NCBI GenBank assembly: GCA_026874595.1
Contig: CM049314.1
Coordinates: forward strand, 51,567,812-51,631,811
Reading direction: 5' to 3'
DNA: 64,000 nt
Source of the DNA: Sipunculus nudus
Lineage: Eukaryota; Annelida; Sipuncula; Golfingiida; Sipunculidae
This document shows, piece by piece, positions 36,698-49,265 of this stretch. The notes beneath the pieces are model-generated. The model saw only the letters and a list, made by a program, of their open reading frames with translations, was not told the origin of the DNA and made no database searches. A program made the position numbers and the translations under genes. Positions within the stretch are counted from its first letter, which is position 1, and every line of letters starts with the position of its first letter.

Positions 36698-39394
36698 TAT
36701 CACAGTTGTGGATTCTGCAACAAATTTGAGCTCTGACTAGGTAGACTAAACTCATGCCCATGATTTATATGGAGATACAACTAATCAGAAGACTACAGAA
36801 AAAATACCTAGACGAAACTCTGCATTGCGCTACACATATCATCAACTATAACGTCGATAAATCAACTTAGCAGTGTGCGGTCCCAGCTCCATACAAGTAG
36901 ACCATAAAACATGGTGGATGTCGTGGCTCTTGTTGCGGATCACAGTTGTGGGAATGGCCTGTACAGTTAGGCCTTGTAAAGGTGAAATGGTAGACACTGG
37001 TAGAAGGCACCAAAAAACTCTTTAAACTACTAAATATACACACCAAAATGCATCCGTTAGTGTCATTGGTAGTAAATGGGTCTTTCTGGCAACTTTACCA
37101 CGTTCTTACCTTAATATATTAATGAAACATTATCCCTAACAATCCTTGTAAGCCCGCTGTGATTTAAACATAACAATATTCAGGAATTTGTAATGAGCGG
37201 ACGTTGATCGACTGGTACCCTCCACCAACATCTATTATCGCCCGCTTTTTCCAGTTCAAACAGCGATAAGATTAGAGCGTGTTCCCAGTTCAAATCCCGT
37301 TGCAAAGGACTGTGGGTCGCTTAATGTAATCATGGCGGCTTGTTCTCTATATAAACACATTAGTCAGGGGGTCAAGCTCTGTACTGTGCAAAAATAAGGT
37401 TGTACCTTACAGCCTCAGATATAAAATTTTACAACCTTTACATGTTTAGAAGATCCATCCTAGGGGTTGAAAAGTAATGTTGGCAATCTCATTACTCTTG
37501 CAAAAGTACTTTTAGTATTGCTTTTGTTTCAGAAGGTTAAGTAATTTTATGACTTTTTTGTCACCTGCTTCTGATCCATTTTTAAATCACAGCTGCTACT
37601 TGCTTGTATATATTTTTACATATATGGTACCATTGATTAGCTAAAAACTAGGGCTTCGACATATAGTAGGATTTTTTTTTTTTGGACAGTGCTTGTATGT
37701 CAGCGATTGTGAGACCTATAACCTACCACAACCCCTTTCCAAAATTCAAGAATTTTTTCCTTTAACGTACATTTGTTTCAGCTAGGATTTAATTTTAGAT
37801 TATTATACAATTGCCAGGGTTTTTTTATCAAATGCATGTCTATTCTTACTGAAATCTTCATGTTTTCTCCAATTTTGCTTCAAATAAGAAAAATTGTTTA
37901 TTCGATTGTAATTTTCAGCACGTCAGCGCCTTTGCTGGTTATATTCAAGATAACCTCTACAGAAACACACATACAGAAAGCACAGATACAGAAAAAGTGG
38001 TTTTGATTCTCTCGACAGTCTCAGGCAATACATGTATGCATTGACAAAGCCAGACCTCCGCTAGCTAGAGCACTACCTCTCACAGATGATGCGTTCAGAT
38101 TTCATGTTCTCATGTACTATATATCTATAGCACTTTACAAAGGGGCACAAGTCACCCAGATCTGCCACCGCAAATAGAGTTTGGCCGGACCATAGATAAA
38201 GGAAAACTTTTACTAGTAATGATGTCCAAACAAGTAAAGCCAGACATTATAAAAACTGTGTCCTGTAAATGTAGGACACAAAAAGCTTAAAAGGATGTTC
38301 TTGCGTTCGTGAAACGGAAACTGTACACTAAACAAAGATTTTATATATATATATATTACTGCATGTAAAAAAAAGAAAATGCAAGAACAAATTGAAGTAT
38401 ATAAACAATTTTAACATGAACCACGTTCTAGTTTTTCTCATCCATTGGTTGGTTTTAGCACATCTCCGCTCAGATATAGTTGCATTTAAATCAATTTAAA
38501 AGGAAAAACTGATTTTGGTAGAGTGATTCTGATTTGTTCATTAGTTATATTTATGCTTACAAAATTAGGAAGTTTCGTATGAATATATTTCTAAGTAAAG
38601 ATTCTCGTTGTCTGCCGTTTCCTGTTTTAGCGATCATTTTCATGAATAAGGGGGTAGGGGTACAAAAGGCATTGCTACATATTTGACTTTCACCTCAGCA
38701 ACTAATGCATGTAACTAAAAGAAAGAGGAATAATCTCTTATTAATAAAATCTTAATGCTTTAAAAAGGTCTTTGTGTAAAAGCATACAGAAACTGTGTTC
38801 ACTTAAGTGAGATTGCTCGAAAAAAATTTGGTTATATTTTGATTCTTGTAAGCCATAATTGTTCACATATATGAATGAAGGTTTGTTTTTTAAATCAACT
38901 GTGTGTATCTTATAATGTTTGTGCATATAAAAACCAACACTTTAAGAAATAACTTTTTAATTCATTAGAGGACAGAGAGAGCCAAATTGGGCTTATCACA
39001 CAAAAATGTATACAGCTCGTACAAAAAATGCTCCTTGCAATGCTCCTGCAAGAGTATCTTGATTGCCAACATTGGTTTTCTGATACCCAAGATGTCTACT
39101 TCTATGAAAAATAAAGTGAAAATTTTATATCAGCCCGGGCATTTTTTTCAAAATTATTTCTTTGGCCCCCTGACTACATCAGCTCTTGGCAAAATTATGG
39201 ATGAGTAGGGCAATTGAGCATTATTTTGGTGCCACTACTTTGCAGATGTTTCATAAAACATCCAAAGACAACAAAAAGGTAATTATTTTATGTTGACACC
39301 GCTTGAAATGTCAATTATACGATTCCAAGGGGTCTCTTATTTGGAACCTTACGAGGCGTTTTCCTAAGAGTCGATCCCAAGACGTTGTTGACGG

Positions 39395-39439
39395 AGAGGA
39401 GCAGAGCGGATCGGAATCACACGTCTTGGGACGAGACAA
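39395..39439 (-). repeat. Right arm of the distant inverted repeat
   Basis: AGAGGAGCAGAGCGGATCGG through CGTCTTGGGACGAGACAA, inverted relative to 36653-36697. The arms enclose about 2.7 kb. No clear flanking target duplication is visible, so a transposon reading is only one possibility. Confidence 0.7.
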
Positions 39440-39904
39440 TCGTAGCTCGTGCGTTGCATGCAACTGTCGTCAGGACTAGTAAAAAAACGTACTTAACCCA
39501 AATAATGTTAAAACACTTTAAATTAGGTACCGACATCGTCCTGTTACACTAGCTTCAGCTATTCCTGAGAAATTATGGGTTAATGTATTTATGACCGATG
39601 ACCCTGGTACAGGACCTTCTTCACCTTATATAATTTCGGAGCTCAAATCAGTCGGGGACACGGGGGCCTTTATGGAAATCGATGCCTGTTCGAAGAACTT
39701 GGTTTTAAGTAACGATTTTTGGCCAAAAGGTGTTTCAATTCACTCATGGTGGCCAAAGCGTGCACTAGGGATATAAGGAACACGTGTTTGTTTTCAAATC
39801 AAGACGAGTGAGCATTGGGACTGGACCCTGTGTGACATAAGCGTAGGCCTACACTAGATACTAAGAGTAGAATTTTTCATTCCGTAGCCTTTGACTATTT
39901 TTTG

Positions 39905-42900
39905 TTTCATCAATTATGTTTGAACATTGCTTGCTTTAATGTTAGAGGCATTATGCCATGTGCAGCTTATCTGAGTAACTTCCTCGATATAAATAATGTT
40001 GATATCTTGGGTATCTGGGTTCAAACCGGTCTCTATTCGATCATATATTAGTATTAAGAGAAAAATTACATTTAGTACGTTCTTGTAGTATAATTGATGA
40101 TCACGAATTGAACACATCAGACCATCTTCCGGTTGTAGCATCAGTAAACATATTTTCGCTTAATCCAAAGACATCGAATAACAAGCAATTATATCTGCAT
40201 TGGAAAAAAAGTTGATGAATCGGTGATATTTCAAAATTATACTTTGCCCCTGTCTTATAATCTACGAAGTGTCTGTGTACCGGATTAATATTGTCGTTCC
40301 GAAAGTTCTGCTGACAATCACAAATTCTATGATAGACTTGTAAAACTGTCGATAGAAACGTATGATAAAGCGATACCACTAAGAAAATACTGTAAATACT
40401 TAAAACAAAATTGGAATGTACTACTGAAACCTCTTCACAGAGAAATGAGATTAAAACGCAAGGTCTGGATTGCAGCAGGCCGTCAAAGGGACTCTGAACA
40501 TGTGATTTATATATACAGCCTGTAAAGAGTCCAAACGAAATTTCAGGAAGAGTATGAGAGCATACCATGCTAACAACGGAAGATCTCTTTATGAACAAAT
40601 AGACCAGTTTTGGGAGTTAGATGTCAGTACATTTGGGCTGCGAGCTTAAGCAAGGCGGAAAAATGGTAACGACGTGCAGAGTGAAATGAAATTTTCTGAT
40701 CTCGGTATTGTAAGTGATCCGTCGGATATTGCCAATGGATGGAGGACATACTTCAAAAAGTAAGACACCCCTCTAGAAAATTCAAATTTTAACGTAGAAC
40801 ATAATACTGACATAGAAAAATATTCAATGTGTATCTAAGTCTTATGAAAACTACTGTCCAAGATCTGACAGAATGCTATCATTTTATGAGTTGAACAAAG
40901 AATTAGTAAACTGAAGAAAGGTGAAGCTGATAAGTAATGAACACCCCCGATATGGGGGCACTGAACTTGTTAGGCATTTTACTAATCTCTTATCTATAGA
41001 ACTGAGAAAATCCTCCTAGCAAAGAAGAAGGGGATAATCGTTACAACTCCCAAATGAGGACTCCGATCAGGCTCTGATCCAAATGAGTACAGGCGCATCA
41101 TCCTTCTTCCATCTTTGTATATGTCATTCGAAAAGCTAATTCTTTCGGGAATAACGATATACTTACCTTGCTGGGTCAAACCTTTCCCAATCCTCTTCAA
41201 CATGCTTTTCAAAAGAATAAATCATCCTTGCATGCTTTTCAAAAGAACAAATCATCCTTGCATGCGTCATTATTAGTTCTAGAAACTGTATAACATTATA
41301 TAGAGAATATTTCCAAACTTTATGCATGTTTTCTGGATAGCCAAAAGGCTTTTGATGTCGTGTGACACAAGGGATTATTTTTAAATTGTTTGCGTTAAGC
41401 ATCTCAGGGACTGTTTGGAAAGTCATCTATGAAGCCTATCACAATGCTCAGAGCGATGTGTTATATGAAGGTCACCTTAGTGACTGGTTTCCCGTCGGGC
41501 AATCAGTGAGGCAGGGCGGAGTCTTATCACCCATGTTTTTCCTAATATTCATAAATCCCCTTCTTCGTGAATTGTGAAAACGGGGCTCCTTTGCGGATTC
41601 CACTTTTACTTGGTGCCCTATACGCAAGCGGATAATATCGGTTTATTGTCACTTCACCTCGGTGATTGCAAAAAAATGATTGATATTTGCTGGAATTACT
41701 GTTGTAATTGTAGGTTTTATTTTAATCTTGCAAAAACAATAGTTGAAGTTTTTGGGTAAGGGGTAGGAAATTTGCAGAGATTTCCAAACTAAGACAATGC
41801 AGATAAGGAGATAATCGGATCGAGGAAAAGTCACGGATAACACATTTAGGTATATGTCTCCAAGGAAACCTTAAGCTAACCGACCGTACTGAGGATGCCT
41901 GCAGAAGAGGCAAGGGTTCCTTATTCTGTTGGGAGTTGGGGTGCGGCCTAAGGGATTGAATCCTTTGACGTGTGCAAGTCTTTATAAGTCGGTAGTCCTT
42001 CCGCAAGCTCTATATGGAGCTAAATTGTGGTCTTACCTAAACAGGTCTCAAGTGTTAAGCCTTGAACGAATGCACAGGTTTTCATCCGCGTACCAGGTCT
42101 GACCTGGTTTTATCCTTACTTGGGATATCTCGCATCCTGTCGTTTGTTGTAATGCTAAGTTACTAAGAAATATATTGATGTTTCCGGGCGCAAATGTATG
42201 CAAGTTAATCATCATCTACCGGCTAATGTTCAACAGGCTTCAGCCCAGAACATGCCAGCTTAGTTTTGTTCCGGATGTGTGTTTTACTAGAGAACTAAAA
42301 TTAATCGAGCATATAGATATTTTGATTGGTTTAGGGGCACAGCGAAAAACCTTGGGAAGACCTGATCGGAAGAAGTTAATAATGATCGGGTATAACGGCT
42401 TATGAATATGCCTCTTACTCCGACAGAACAGCCATTGATTCAAAATTTTGTTAATAGTGCGAATCCTTACTGTGTCAGTCCTTCAGTGTTATGGGACGCG
42501 GCTAAATCTATATCTTTGCACTATTTCAGCTGGATGGTTAAAATATTGGTATTGATTGGTCACCAAGACCAAGTTCCGCTCCTATATCATTTTATTGGTA
42601 CATTATTCACCTGTCCGTATAGATTTGTTGTTGGACTTTATTATAAATGTGTGCTGTGTAGAACATTCCGTATTTTTGTTTAATTTAAATAATGAATATT
42701 TTCTTAAATTCATGTTTGGCATGCACTTAATAGGTCTTGGGCAGTTGATTATTGGTGTATTATGCTCCACAGGTTTGGTAGCTTTATTTATGAATGTCGA
42801 AAAACAGTTTTTGGAACTAATATCGAGTTAGATTCACCTGACTTGGATTTTCAAAAGACTATGATTTTACAGCTTTACAATGTATAAATAAAGACCCGCT
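39905..42900 (+). pseudogene. Decayed APE-type LINE (endonuclease and reverse transcriptase relic)
   Basis: Read on +, fragments appear in the order expected for ORF2 of a non-LTR retrotransposon. An endonuclease start (LNIACFNVRGI, then NNVDILGI) lies at 39917-40020. The endonuclease end (ELNTSDHLPVVASVN) is at about 40105-40150, so the middle of the domain is deleted. A reverse-transcriptase entry block (PNEYRRIILLPSLYMSFEKL) is at about 41078-41140 and SVRQGGVLSPMFF at about 41505-41543. An altered catalytic box (YTQADNIGLL in place of a Y-x-DD motif) is at about 41619. SVVLPQALYGA lies near 41990. Multiple stops and frame changes make it non-functional. A 30-bp direct repeat at 41202-41262 interrupts the fingers region. 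The clade is not assigned. Confidence 0.8.
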
Positions 42901-43650
42901 GACCCTATGTGTACGTAACAATATAATTTTGACATAGCCATTGTACACTTTTGTATGCACACCTATTAATATCTATGTTATGCACATGATTTCTTTGTGA
43001 ATCTTCAGCAATTGAGGAAATAATGTCCAGGACATCTATCTATCATGTGACCAATGTTTGCATAAAATTTGGTGAAGATCGCTCCAGTCTTTTCTGATAT
43101 CGTAATTTTAGTATCCATTTTGGGCGAATGACTATGTTCAGCTTCCTGTAACTCGGCCAAAATTCACCGAACTGGTATTCGAAGAAACTTGAGAGAGATT
43201 GCTTTAGAGATTATTCCTGTGAAATATTGAACAATTTGGCTGGGTAGTTTCGCAGAAGAAGATGTATGGATTTTTTTTTAGCTTTTTCCCTATAAAATCT
43301 AAGTAAATGCAGATAGCAGAAAAATATTAAGCAAAACTCGATAGAGTTTTATAGATGACTAATTTTTTTCATAAAATTTTGTAATGAAAGCTCCTGTCGA
43401 TAGACCGATTAAGTTCGTATTGGTTACCGTAAGGAAGACGGACGACGCCACACCATTGCATAAGCTCACAGGTTCGGTAATGATAATGCAATATTATATC
43501 TATAGTTTTGGTTCCTATATTCCTGCCGTGAACGCTCTTGGCTTTAGCGTGGACGTGCACGTTACGTGGTGAAGTCCCCCAGCCCCATCGAGAGGAGAAG
43601 GTTGTATGAGGGCTAATCGGTAGGAGGCATGTTTAACATAACGAGTTTGC
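42900..43650. other. Gene-free spacer
   Basis: Contains AAATTTGGTGAAGATCGCTC and AACTCGGCCAAAATTCACCG, phrases reminiscent of dispersed invertebrate repeats. No coding region and no second copy within the window. Confidence 0.35.
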
Positions 43651-43653
43651 CTG

Positions 43654-43727
43654 CATTCGGAATTCCTCGGCCGAAACCGTTGGCTTCTAGCTAGAACCCA
43701 ACGGATTCGGCCGAAGAGTTCCGAATG
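43654..43727. repeat. 74-bp near-perfect palindrome
   Basis: Arms of 37 bp meet at TTCTAGCTAGAA (centre 43690/43691) with about four mismatched pairs. The outer arms are CATTCGGAA...CGGCCGAA...CCGTTGG and its complement. GTTTGCCTGCA immediately flanks both sides as a direct repeat, followed by a partial continuation (ATCGGAAC) on the right. No coding frame. Confidence 0.85.
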
Positions 43728-44328
43728 GTTTGCCTGCAATCGGAACATCTCCTCTCATCTCGCGAGACACTCGATGCTGAGCAGTTCCGAGTGGTTTAGG
43801 CCCCACTCGAGAGTGTGAAACTGGTTTCGGTTCAGCGAAACCATTCACTTACTGTAAAGGTACAGAGGACGTGTTTTTTTTTTAAATGAACTGAAATGTT
43901 CGCTAAAATTTTAGAGGCGACTGGAGATTTTTTGGAGAATCTAGACCTAAGGTGACAGAAGCCTCTTACTTCAACCCACATAATTATAAGACTATATATA
44001 AGATTTTATATTTAGCTAAAACTTTATTCTATTGATTTACTTTTTAGTTAGCTATATAAATATTAAAATGTCTATGTACATAAATCATAATATTACTGCT
44101 CTGGTATGGAATCTTGCCATCCATAACTATATACTTCATTATAATTAATACCCAGTCAATTAAAACCCCATCCCTATTAACCTGGTAAGTTACAGGCCTG
44201 AGTCACTGCAGGTGTCATAAGGTAATGCCTTGGAACGTAGGCTACTGTTTGGACAGGGTTATGAGCCACAATATAATACGAATTTTAAATAACAAATAGT
44301 TAAATACAGAAAATAAAGATATTATATA

Positions 44329-44334
<6 letters not shown>

Positions 44335-44375
<41 letters not shown>
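44335..44375. repeat. TA microsatellite
   Basis: Uninterrupted TA dinucleotides within very AT-rich DNA (44270-44560). Confidence 0.9.
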
Positions 44376-44379
<4 letters not shown>

Positions 44380-44539
44380 CACATACATGCACCATTTATA
44401 TATATATATATTTATATTTTATATAAATATTCACATAAATATAAAATATTTATTTATAATTTTATTTATACATGTATATCCTATATAAAATTATACATAT
44501 ACATTATCATATACTAATTTATATACATATTATAGAAAT

Positions 44540-44960
44540 GGTTTTGAAAAGCAATTAACGTACGGATATCTTTACACAAAAATAAAAGTTAGGAAATTTC
44601 TTATGAAAATAAAAAAAAATACATATATACCTATAATGAGTCATTATGTTTCACTACTTCACGTAAGGCAGGTTGAATGAAGGGTTTTAAATCAACATTG
44701 TGTCGTGTTATAATCGTGTTTAAAATATAGAACGCACAATTTAAACGCAAAAATAAAAAACTTTAGAAGGATGTAAAAAAATTATACATATTGTGACGAT
44801 TATATGATGCATAAAGTATGAAGAATCCAAGGGCTATTCAATGTTTAATAAATATAGGATATTTAGTTATCTATTGATATTATGGCCTAGAGACAGGTAC
44901 TTTTTAATTGTAACATCTTTCCCTGCAATGATTTCAACTTTAACCTTTAAGTGATCAAGG
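44540..44960 (+). repeat. Diverged relative of the foldback-element interior
   Basis: Collinear with about 58640-59095. Shared landmarks include TTTAAACGCAAAA, GGATGTAAA, a GGGCTAT block, ATTATGGC followed by GACAGGTA, and CTTTTTAATTG against AATTTTTAATG near the end. Identity is patchy. It lacks the GCTGATCAGC arms seen at 56607-60333, so either the interior moved separately or this is an old internal remnant. Confidence 0.55.
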
Positions 44961-45173
44961 GGCGGGGCATCCATCACCTGTCAGTTCACGAATGGGGTCT
45001 CTTGTCACTTCAGTCAGTCACAAGGCAGTGGGTATTTTACCCTGAACAAATACGATTAAATATATCAGAAAAGTAAATCACGCTAACATGCAGTTAAACA
45101 TTTGCACTTATAGGATGTTATGAAATATAGGAACATGAATGTTTTATGATTTGTGTCGTTTTCTGTAGACTGA

Positions 45174-45176
<3 letters not shown>

Positions 45177-45212
<36 letters not shown>
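45177..45212. repeat. TA microsatellite
   Basis: Dinucleotide run. Confidence 0.9.
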
Positions 45213-45216
<4 letters not shown>

Positions 45217-45334
45217 TTACAATAGGCCTTAAAGTTAATATATTCGGTAGCCTGTGATTAGTATTTAATACAGTTATAAAATTTCTTTTAGATATAATGG
45301 TGACTTGTATTTTAGTTTAAAAAATCAATTTATT

Positions 45335-45338
<4 letters not shown>

Positions 45339-45368
<30 letters not shown>
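45339..45368. repeat. TA microsatellite
   Basis: Dinucleotide run. Confidence 0.9.
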
Positions 45369-45370
<2 letters not shown>

Positions 45371-45599
45371 ATATTTTATCGATATCTGATTAATATAACA
45401 TTCATCTTGATACCAGTTTTGGGATTGAGCACGAGCATAGCTCATCAGTCGCTCTTTCCCTGTACATTTCATATAGGTAAACATGATCAGATAATTGAGA
45501 ATGAAAATAATGTATCATGAACCTTGTAACATTGAGTATAGATGCCAATTCTGGAAAAAAGAGTCGATTATGTGAAGGGTTAGCCGTGACAACCCGTCT

Positions 45600-45682
45600 A
45601 AGTAGGCAATCGGATAATTTGGCTTGCGAGCCTACCCGGCTCAGTAGGCAATCGGATAATTCGGCTGGCAAGCCTACTCAAG
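45600..45682. repeat. Two tandem 41-bp repeats, each an inverted repeat
   Basis: AGTAGGCAATCGGATAATT starts at 45601 and 45642. Each copy begins with GTAGGC and ends with GCCTAC, so each can fold into a stem. Confidence 0.75.
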
Positions 45683-46599
45683 CCTTGATATTAGTAATAT
45701 GGAGGAATGTATCGCAGTGGTCTTGCATCAGGTTGCATTCATATTGTGGTAAACGGCCCATAGTCTCAATATTAAGCAAAGAATGATGAATATACACAAT
45801 AGTATACATGTGAGCTCACAACCCAAATTGAAACACCGTCTCCATGGACACGGGTCATTTCCTGTATCGCCTGCAATCTGCGTGTGTCCTGTAACCCGTG
45901 CGAGCCATGCTTGTGTTCATGCGGTCATAATTCAACAAACATGCCGAGGGGTTTACCAATGTGCTGGGTTAAAAAGGAATTTTTCTCGCTCATATTTGGT
46001 ATTATTAGAAAGTACATAAAAAGGCTAACGATTGGTCTGGTTCATTTTGATTGACAATGTACCTATAGGCCATGAAGCGTTGTCAGAAATGACGAAAACA
46101 TTTGCATCTTCATAAGGCCTTAAATTGCGTTCCTCAGACTTAGATGTAATGACACCCTGGCCCCGTAATCTGGTCGTAATGACAGAGGGTCGATATGACG
46201 CCAGTGAAGGGTATACACATTATACGCTCTGAACACATGCAGCGCGTGACCTCCCGGCCCAGTGACCTTCAACTCACACGCTGTGAGATATAGCAGAATG
46301 TTTCAGGTTTGACAAAACCCAGTCAGTTTGCTTTGGATAAAGTAAAATCTGATTGGCTCTGCGTTTAAACAAATCTGCAGAACTGGCAGAAGATGTTACA
46401 GTTTTATTGTGAGCTGTTGACATGTCTCTTTCGTTGTGTGCTGTTCGAATTCTGATTCGTGTATGGCTCAAGCCCTGGCGTTGCTATGCTACGGCGTTCC
46501 TTGTTCTGGCTGGCCGGGTGCGGCCCGCGTGTAAATATAGGGTCGCCTGACCGAGCCGGGCCGGCTCACGTGTGAACCCTGGTATATAGAGACACAGCG

Positions 46600-47250
46600 A
46601 TGTTGTTCTAGATGTTTCCTGTAACGTGTTTGTACTGTGTATCATGTTAGGTTCTTCTCGATTGTTCGTGAAAGGGAATTTTCTAGAATTTTCGGATGAA
46701 AGGTTATAAATAGGGGCTATGTTTTAGAGCCGAGAGAGAGGTGAGAGAATATTCCAGCGGACACAGAAGCGTGTAAATCAGTTTGTGAGACCTATTCCGA
46801 TAAGTGCGGCAATTATAGATTTTGTTCTGGATTTGTGACGGATCTTATATAGTCTTCATTTTACTTTCGGGATTATGACAGGAACTTCACTTTGGGATTA
46901 CGGCGGATTGATTTTGTGAATGAACTGGACTGTTATTCTCTGAGAAGATTTGTGTGAACTGTTCATCTGAATTATGTGCTTTAACGGACTTGTCGCTGTG
47001 GCAGTGGTGGTATCCAGGAACTGTGCACTTTGTTTATTTTACTGTGTGATTGTATTGATTTGCTGTTATACTGCTGTTATACTGTGTGGTTTTATTGATT
47101 TAGAGTGTTGTAATGTTGGGGTTGTTTTAAGAATAAATATTTTGGTTATTTGTTAACAAAAAACACTGACTTCTTTATTCGTTCCCCTTGACATTTCACG
47201 CTTCCTAGTGTTGCGGAATCTGATTTTTTTTATCTCCACGGCAAGGTTTG
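46600..47250 (+). promoter_or_regulatory. Promoter/LTR-like segment with TATA box and polyadenylation signal
   Basis: TATAAATAGGGG lies at about 46705 and AATAAA at 47132. TTTGGGCTCGTC near 47246 resembles the start of a tRNA-Pro-type primer-binding site, which would fit a solo or truncated gypsy-type 5' LTR. No matching second LTR and no clear TG...CA ends were found. A hydrophobic 60-residue frame at 46974 is probably not a gene. A host promoter is the alternative. Confidence 0.3.
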
Positions 47251-47789
47251 GGCTCGTCTCGACTGCGTGATCTGTTGATATTAGGTTCCGTAACAAAGAA
47301 ATCTGATTGGCTTAGCGCGCGTGTAAACAAACATAGCTATGCGGGGAAAGCTCGTGCGGCACGCAATACAGGAAATATACAGACAGTGGGGGATAACTGA
47401 CCTCAGGCAAGTCAGTATACGGACTGTGTTGAAAGCTGACGATTGCATCGTGTGTATTATGATGGGGGTGAAAAAAAGTCTGTGATACCAAGCGCTTTCC
47501 ACAGCAGTGTAAAGTGACCGGTACCTCGAGGACATCCGTTTGTGCTGGTGATACCTGCAATGTGTTTGGTTAAATATAACACAGGGGGAATTCCATAGAG
47601 ACAGCCCCGTTTGGTGGCCAAACCTGACCAGCGGTTTAATGCAGCGGGTAGTGTAGCGAATAGTTGAGCGTAGCGTAGCCGCTGCTTATGGAGCGTAGGT
47701 ACACATGGAATGTAAAGAAGAAGTGGAAAGGCCGGGTAATATGGATGGTTGGAGGTTATGATAAAACATGCAGGTGTTGATTTATTTTT

Positions 47790-48600
47790 TTCACAGTCAT
47801 GCTCAGATCAATTGGAACGTATTGTACCTTCAATATAATTTTGAAGGTACACGAATAATTTCTTATTGAATGAGTAATCTCTACTTGGGTCGCCATACAG
47901 AATTAACTGGGTATTGAGAGTTATGTCCAAATCTTGTTCTAGGTTGTGAAGATCTTTCATTTTTACATGATATAAATCACACTCGAGGATATAATTACAG
48001 GCGTCTTCTGTCATGGATCCACATCTACATGCAGGAAGGATTGTCAAAGATGTGACGCTGTGTTAGGTGGTGATTTAATTAGATTGCTACATTTAACTCT
48101 TAAACTTTTATGGTACTAGTATTTGACATTTTCTTTACCCAATAAAATAGTACATAGGTGGTTTCAGGTTTGTTAATAAATTAACGTCTTTAAAGTGCAT
48201 GTACACTGTTACTATTTTGAATTACAATATTAAGGTTATTTCACTTAGTGATAGCATCAGGTAAGAATGATTTTTGATATAGTGATGTGTTGGCGTGATT
48301 TGTGTATATCTCTTCTCATATAGTCATCTACTGCATTGGTACGTGTTGATAAGATTGCTTAAGTAGATTGGAGCTTCATTTTAAAACATTTTGTACAATA
48401 AAATTATTTGCTGGGGTTACCCCTTATTTGTAGAGTATCATAACATATTTCTTGATATAATAAGCTGTGACTGGTACCTTTTACACCTCCAGTGATGATT
48501 CTTGCTGCCTCTAATTGGACTTTCTTGAGTTTGTCCAACAGCTCCTCACTACAGTTATTCCATATAATATATCAGTGTCAAATCAAACTCTTTTGATTTA
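47790..48600 (-). pseudogene. LINE 3' end, C-terminal ORF2 fragment
   Basis: On the - strand, conceptual reading from about 48590 gives a post-RT segment (EELLDKLKKVQLEAARIITG, then GTSHSLLYQEICYDTLQIRG), then frameshifts. It ends in an intact stretch down to 47808 with CRCGSMTEDACNYILECDLY and a LLYGDPS-like block. This Cys/His pattern with the ECDLYH motif is typical of the C-terminus of CR1-like and other APE LINEs. The element is 5'-truncated, as expected from incomplete reverse transcription. Its sequence differs from the relic at 39905-42900, so it is a separate family or subfamily. Confidence 0.8.
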
Positions 48601-48959
48601 AGCATTACCTATTAGTAATTTAGTATATATGGAATCAGAGTTTTATAGTTGTTGGAATTTAAACTGGCCACTTCTGTCACCGTAGGATAAGATTCTCCAG
48701 GAATTCTATAATTATTTCCAAAATTTTAGTAAACATGCCGGTCTTCTTGGTCGTTTCAAAACAAATCGTCCTCTTTACCTTAACAGACCAATGATTTGGC
48801 CAGGAAAAGACAGAAACGGAAAGATTAATACATATTCGATTAATTTGTTAAGTATTTAAACCACCTAAATCGGTTGCCAGTTGTAGGAAATGCATAAACT
48901 TTTATGATGAGATTTCTCGGAAATTCCGCGGATATTCCTGATTTTACCGAGTGCCGGAC

Positions 48960-49265
48960 ACAAATGGCGGCTGTGTGTAAAACTCGGAAGTCAGTAGCCG
49001 GAAGTCGGAAGCCAAGGCTTTTTCATAAATATAAAGTGCTAAAACATGCACAAGTTACCTCTAGATCAACACCATTTTAATATCTATTGATAGAATAAAG
49101 TCTGTTCTATCATTCCATGAAGAATCATTTGTTATCCATTTTGTAATCTGAAAGTTATAGACGATTTTGTGCTCGGAAGCCACTCGGAAGCGCCGGGATG
49201 CGGTCCAATTAAATGTGTAAAACTCGAAAGTCACGGAGACGCACTGGTCAACATATGGTCAGTTT
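48960..49265 (+). mobile_element. Short repeat with GTGTGTAAAACTCGG edge
   Basis: Begins GGCGGCTGTGTGTAAAACTC and ends near AATGTGTAAAACTCGAAAGT and GCACTGGTCAAC. The reverse complement of 61120-62350, excluding the 61190-62113 insert, aligns along its whole length (shared CTTCCGACTTCCGG, ACTTTCAGATTA and GAATGATAGAACA on that strand). It has no open frame and is non-autonomous if mobile. Confidence 0.65.

Larger units (their letters stand above)
36260..39900. other. Low-copy region without a recognised gene
   Basis: No mosaic modules. The short open frames (longest about 80 residues) lack recognisable motifs and none is supported by splice signals I could chain. The only structure noted is the inverted-repeat pair listed separately. 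Confidence 0.5.

Noticed and set aside
36260-39900. Possible host exons in the low-copy region
   Set aside because: No open frame has recognisable domains and I could not link any pair by plausible splice sites; RNA evidence would be needed.
46974-47156. Hydrophobic 60-residue membrane peptide
   Set aside because: T-rich DNA yields such frames by chance; there is no supporting start context or homology.
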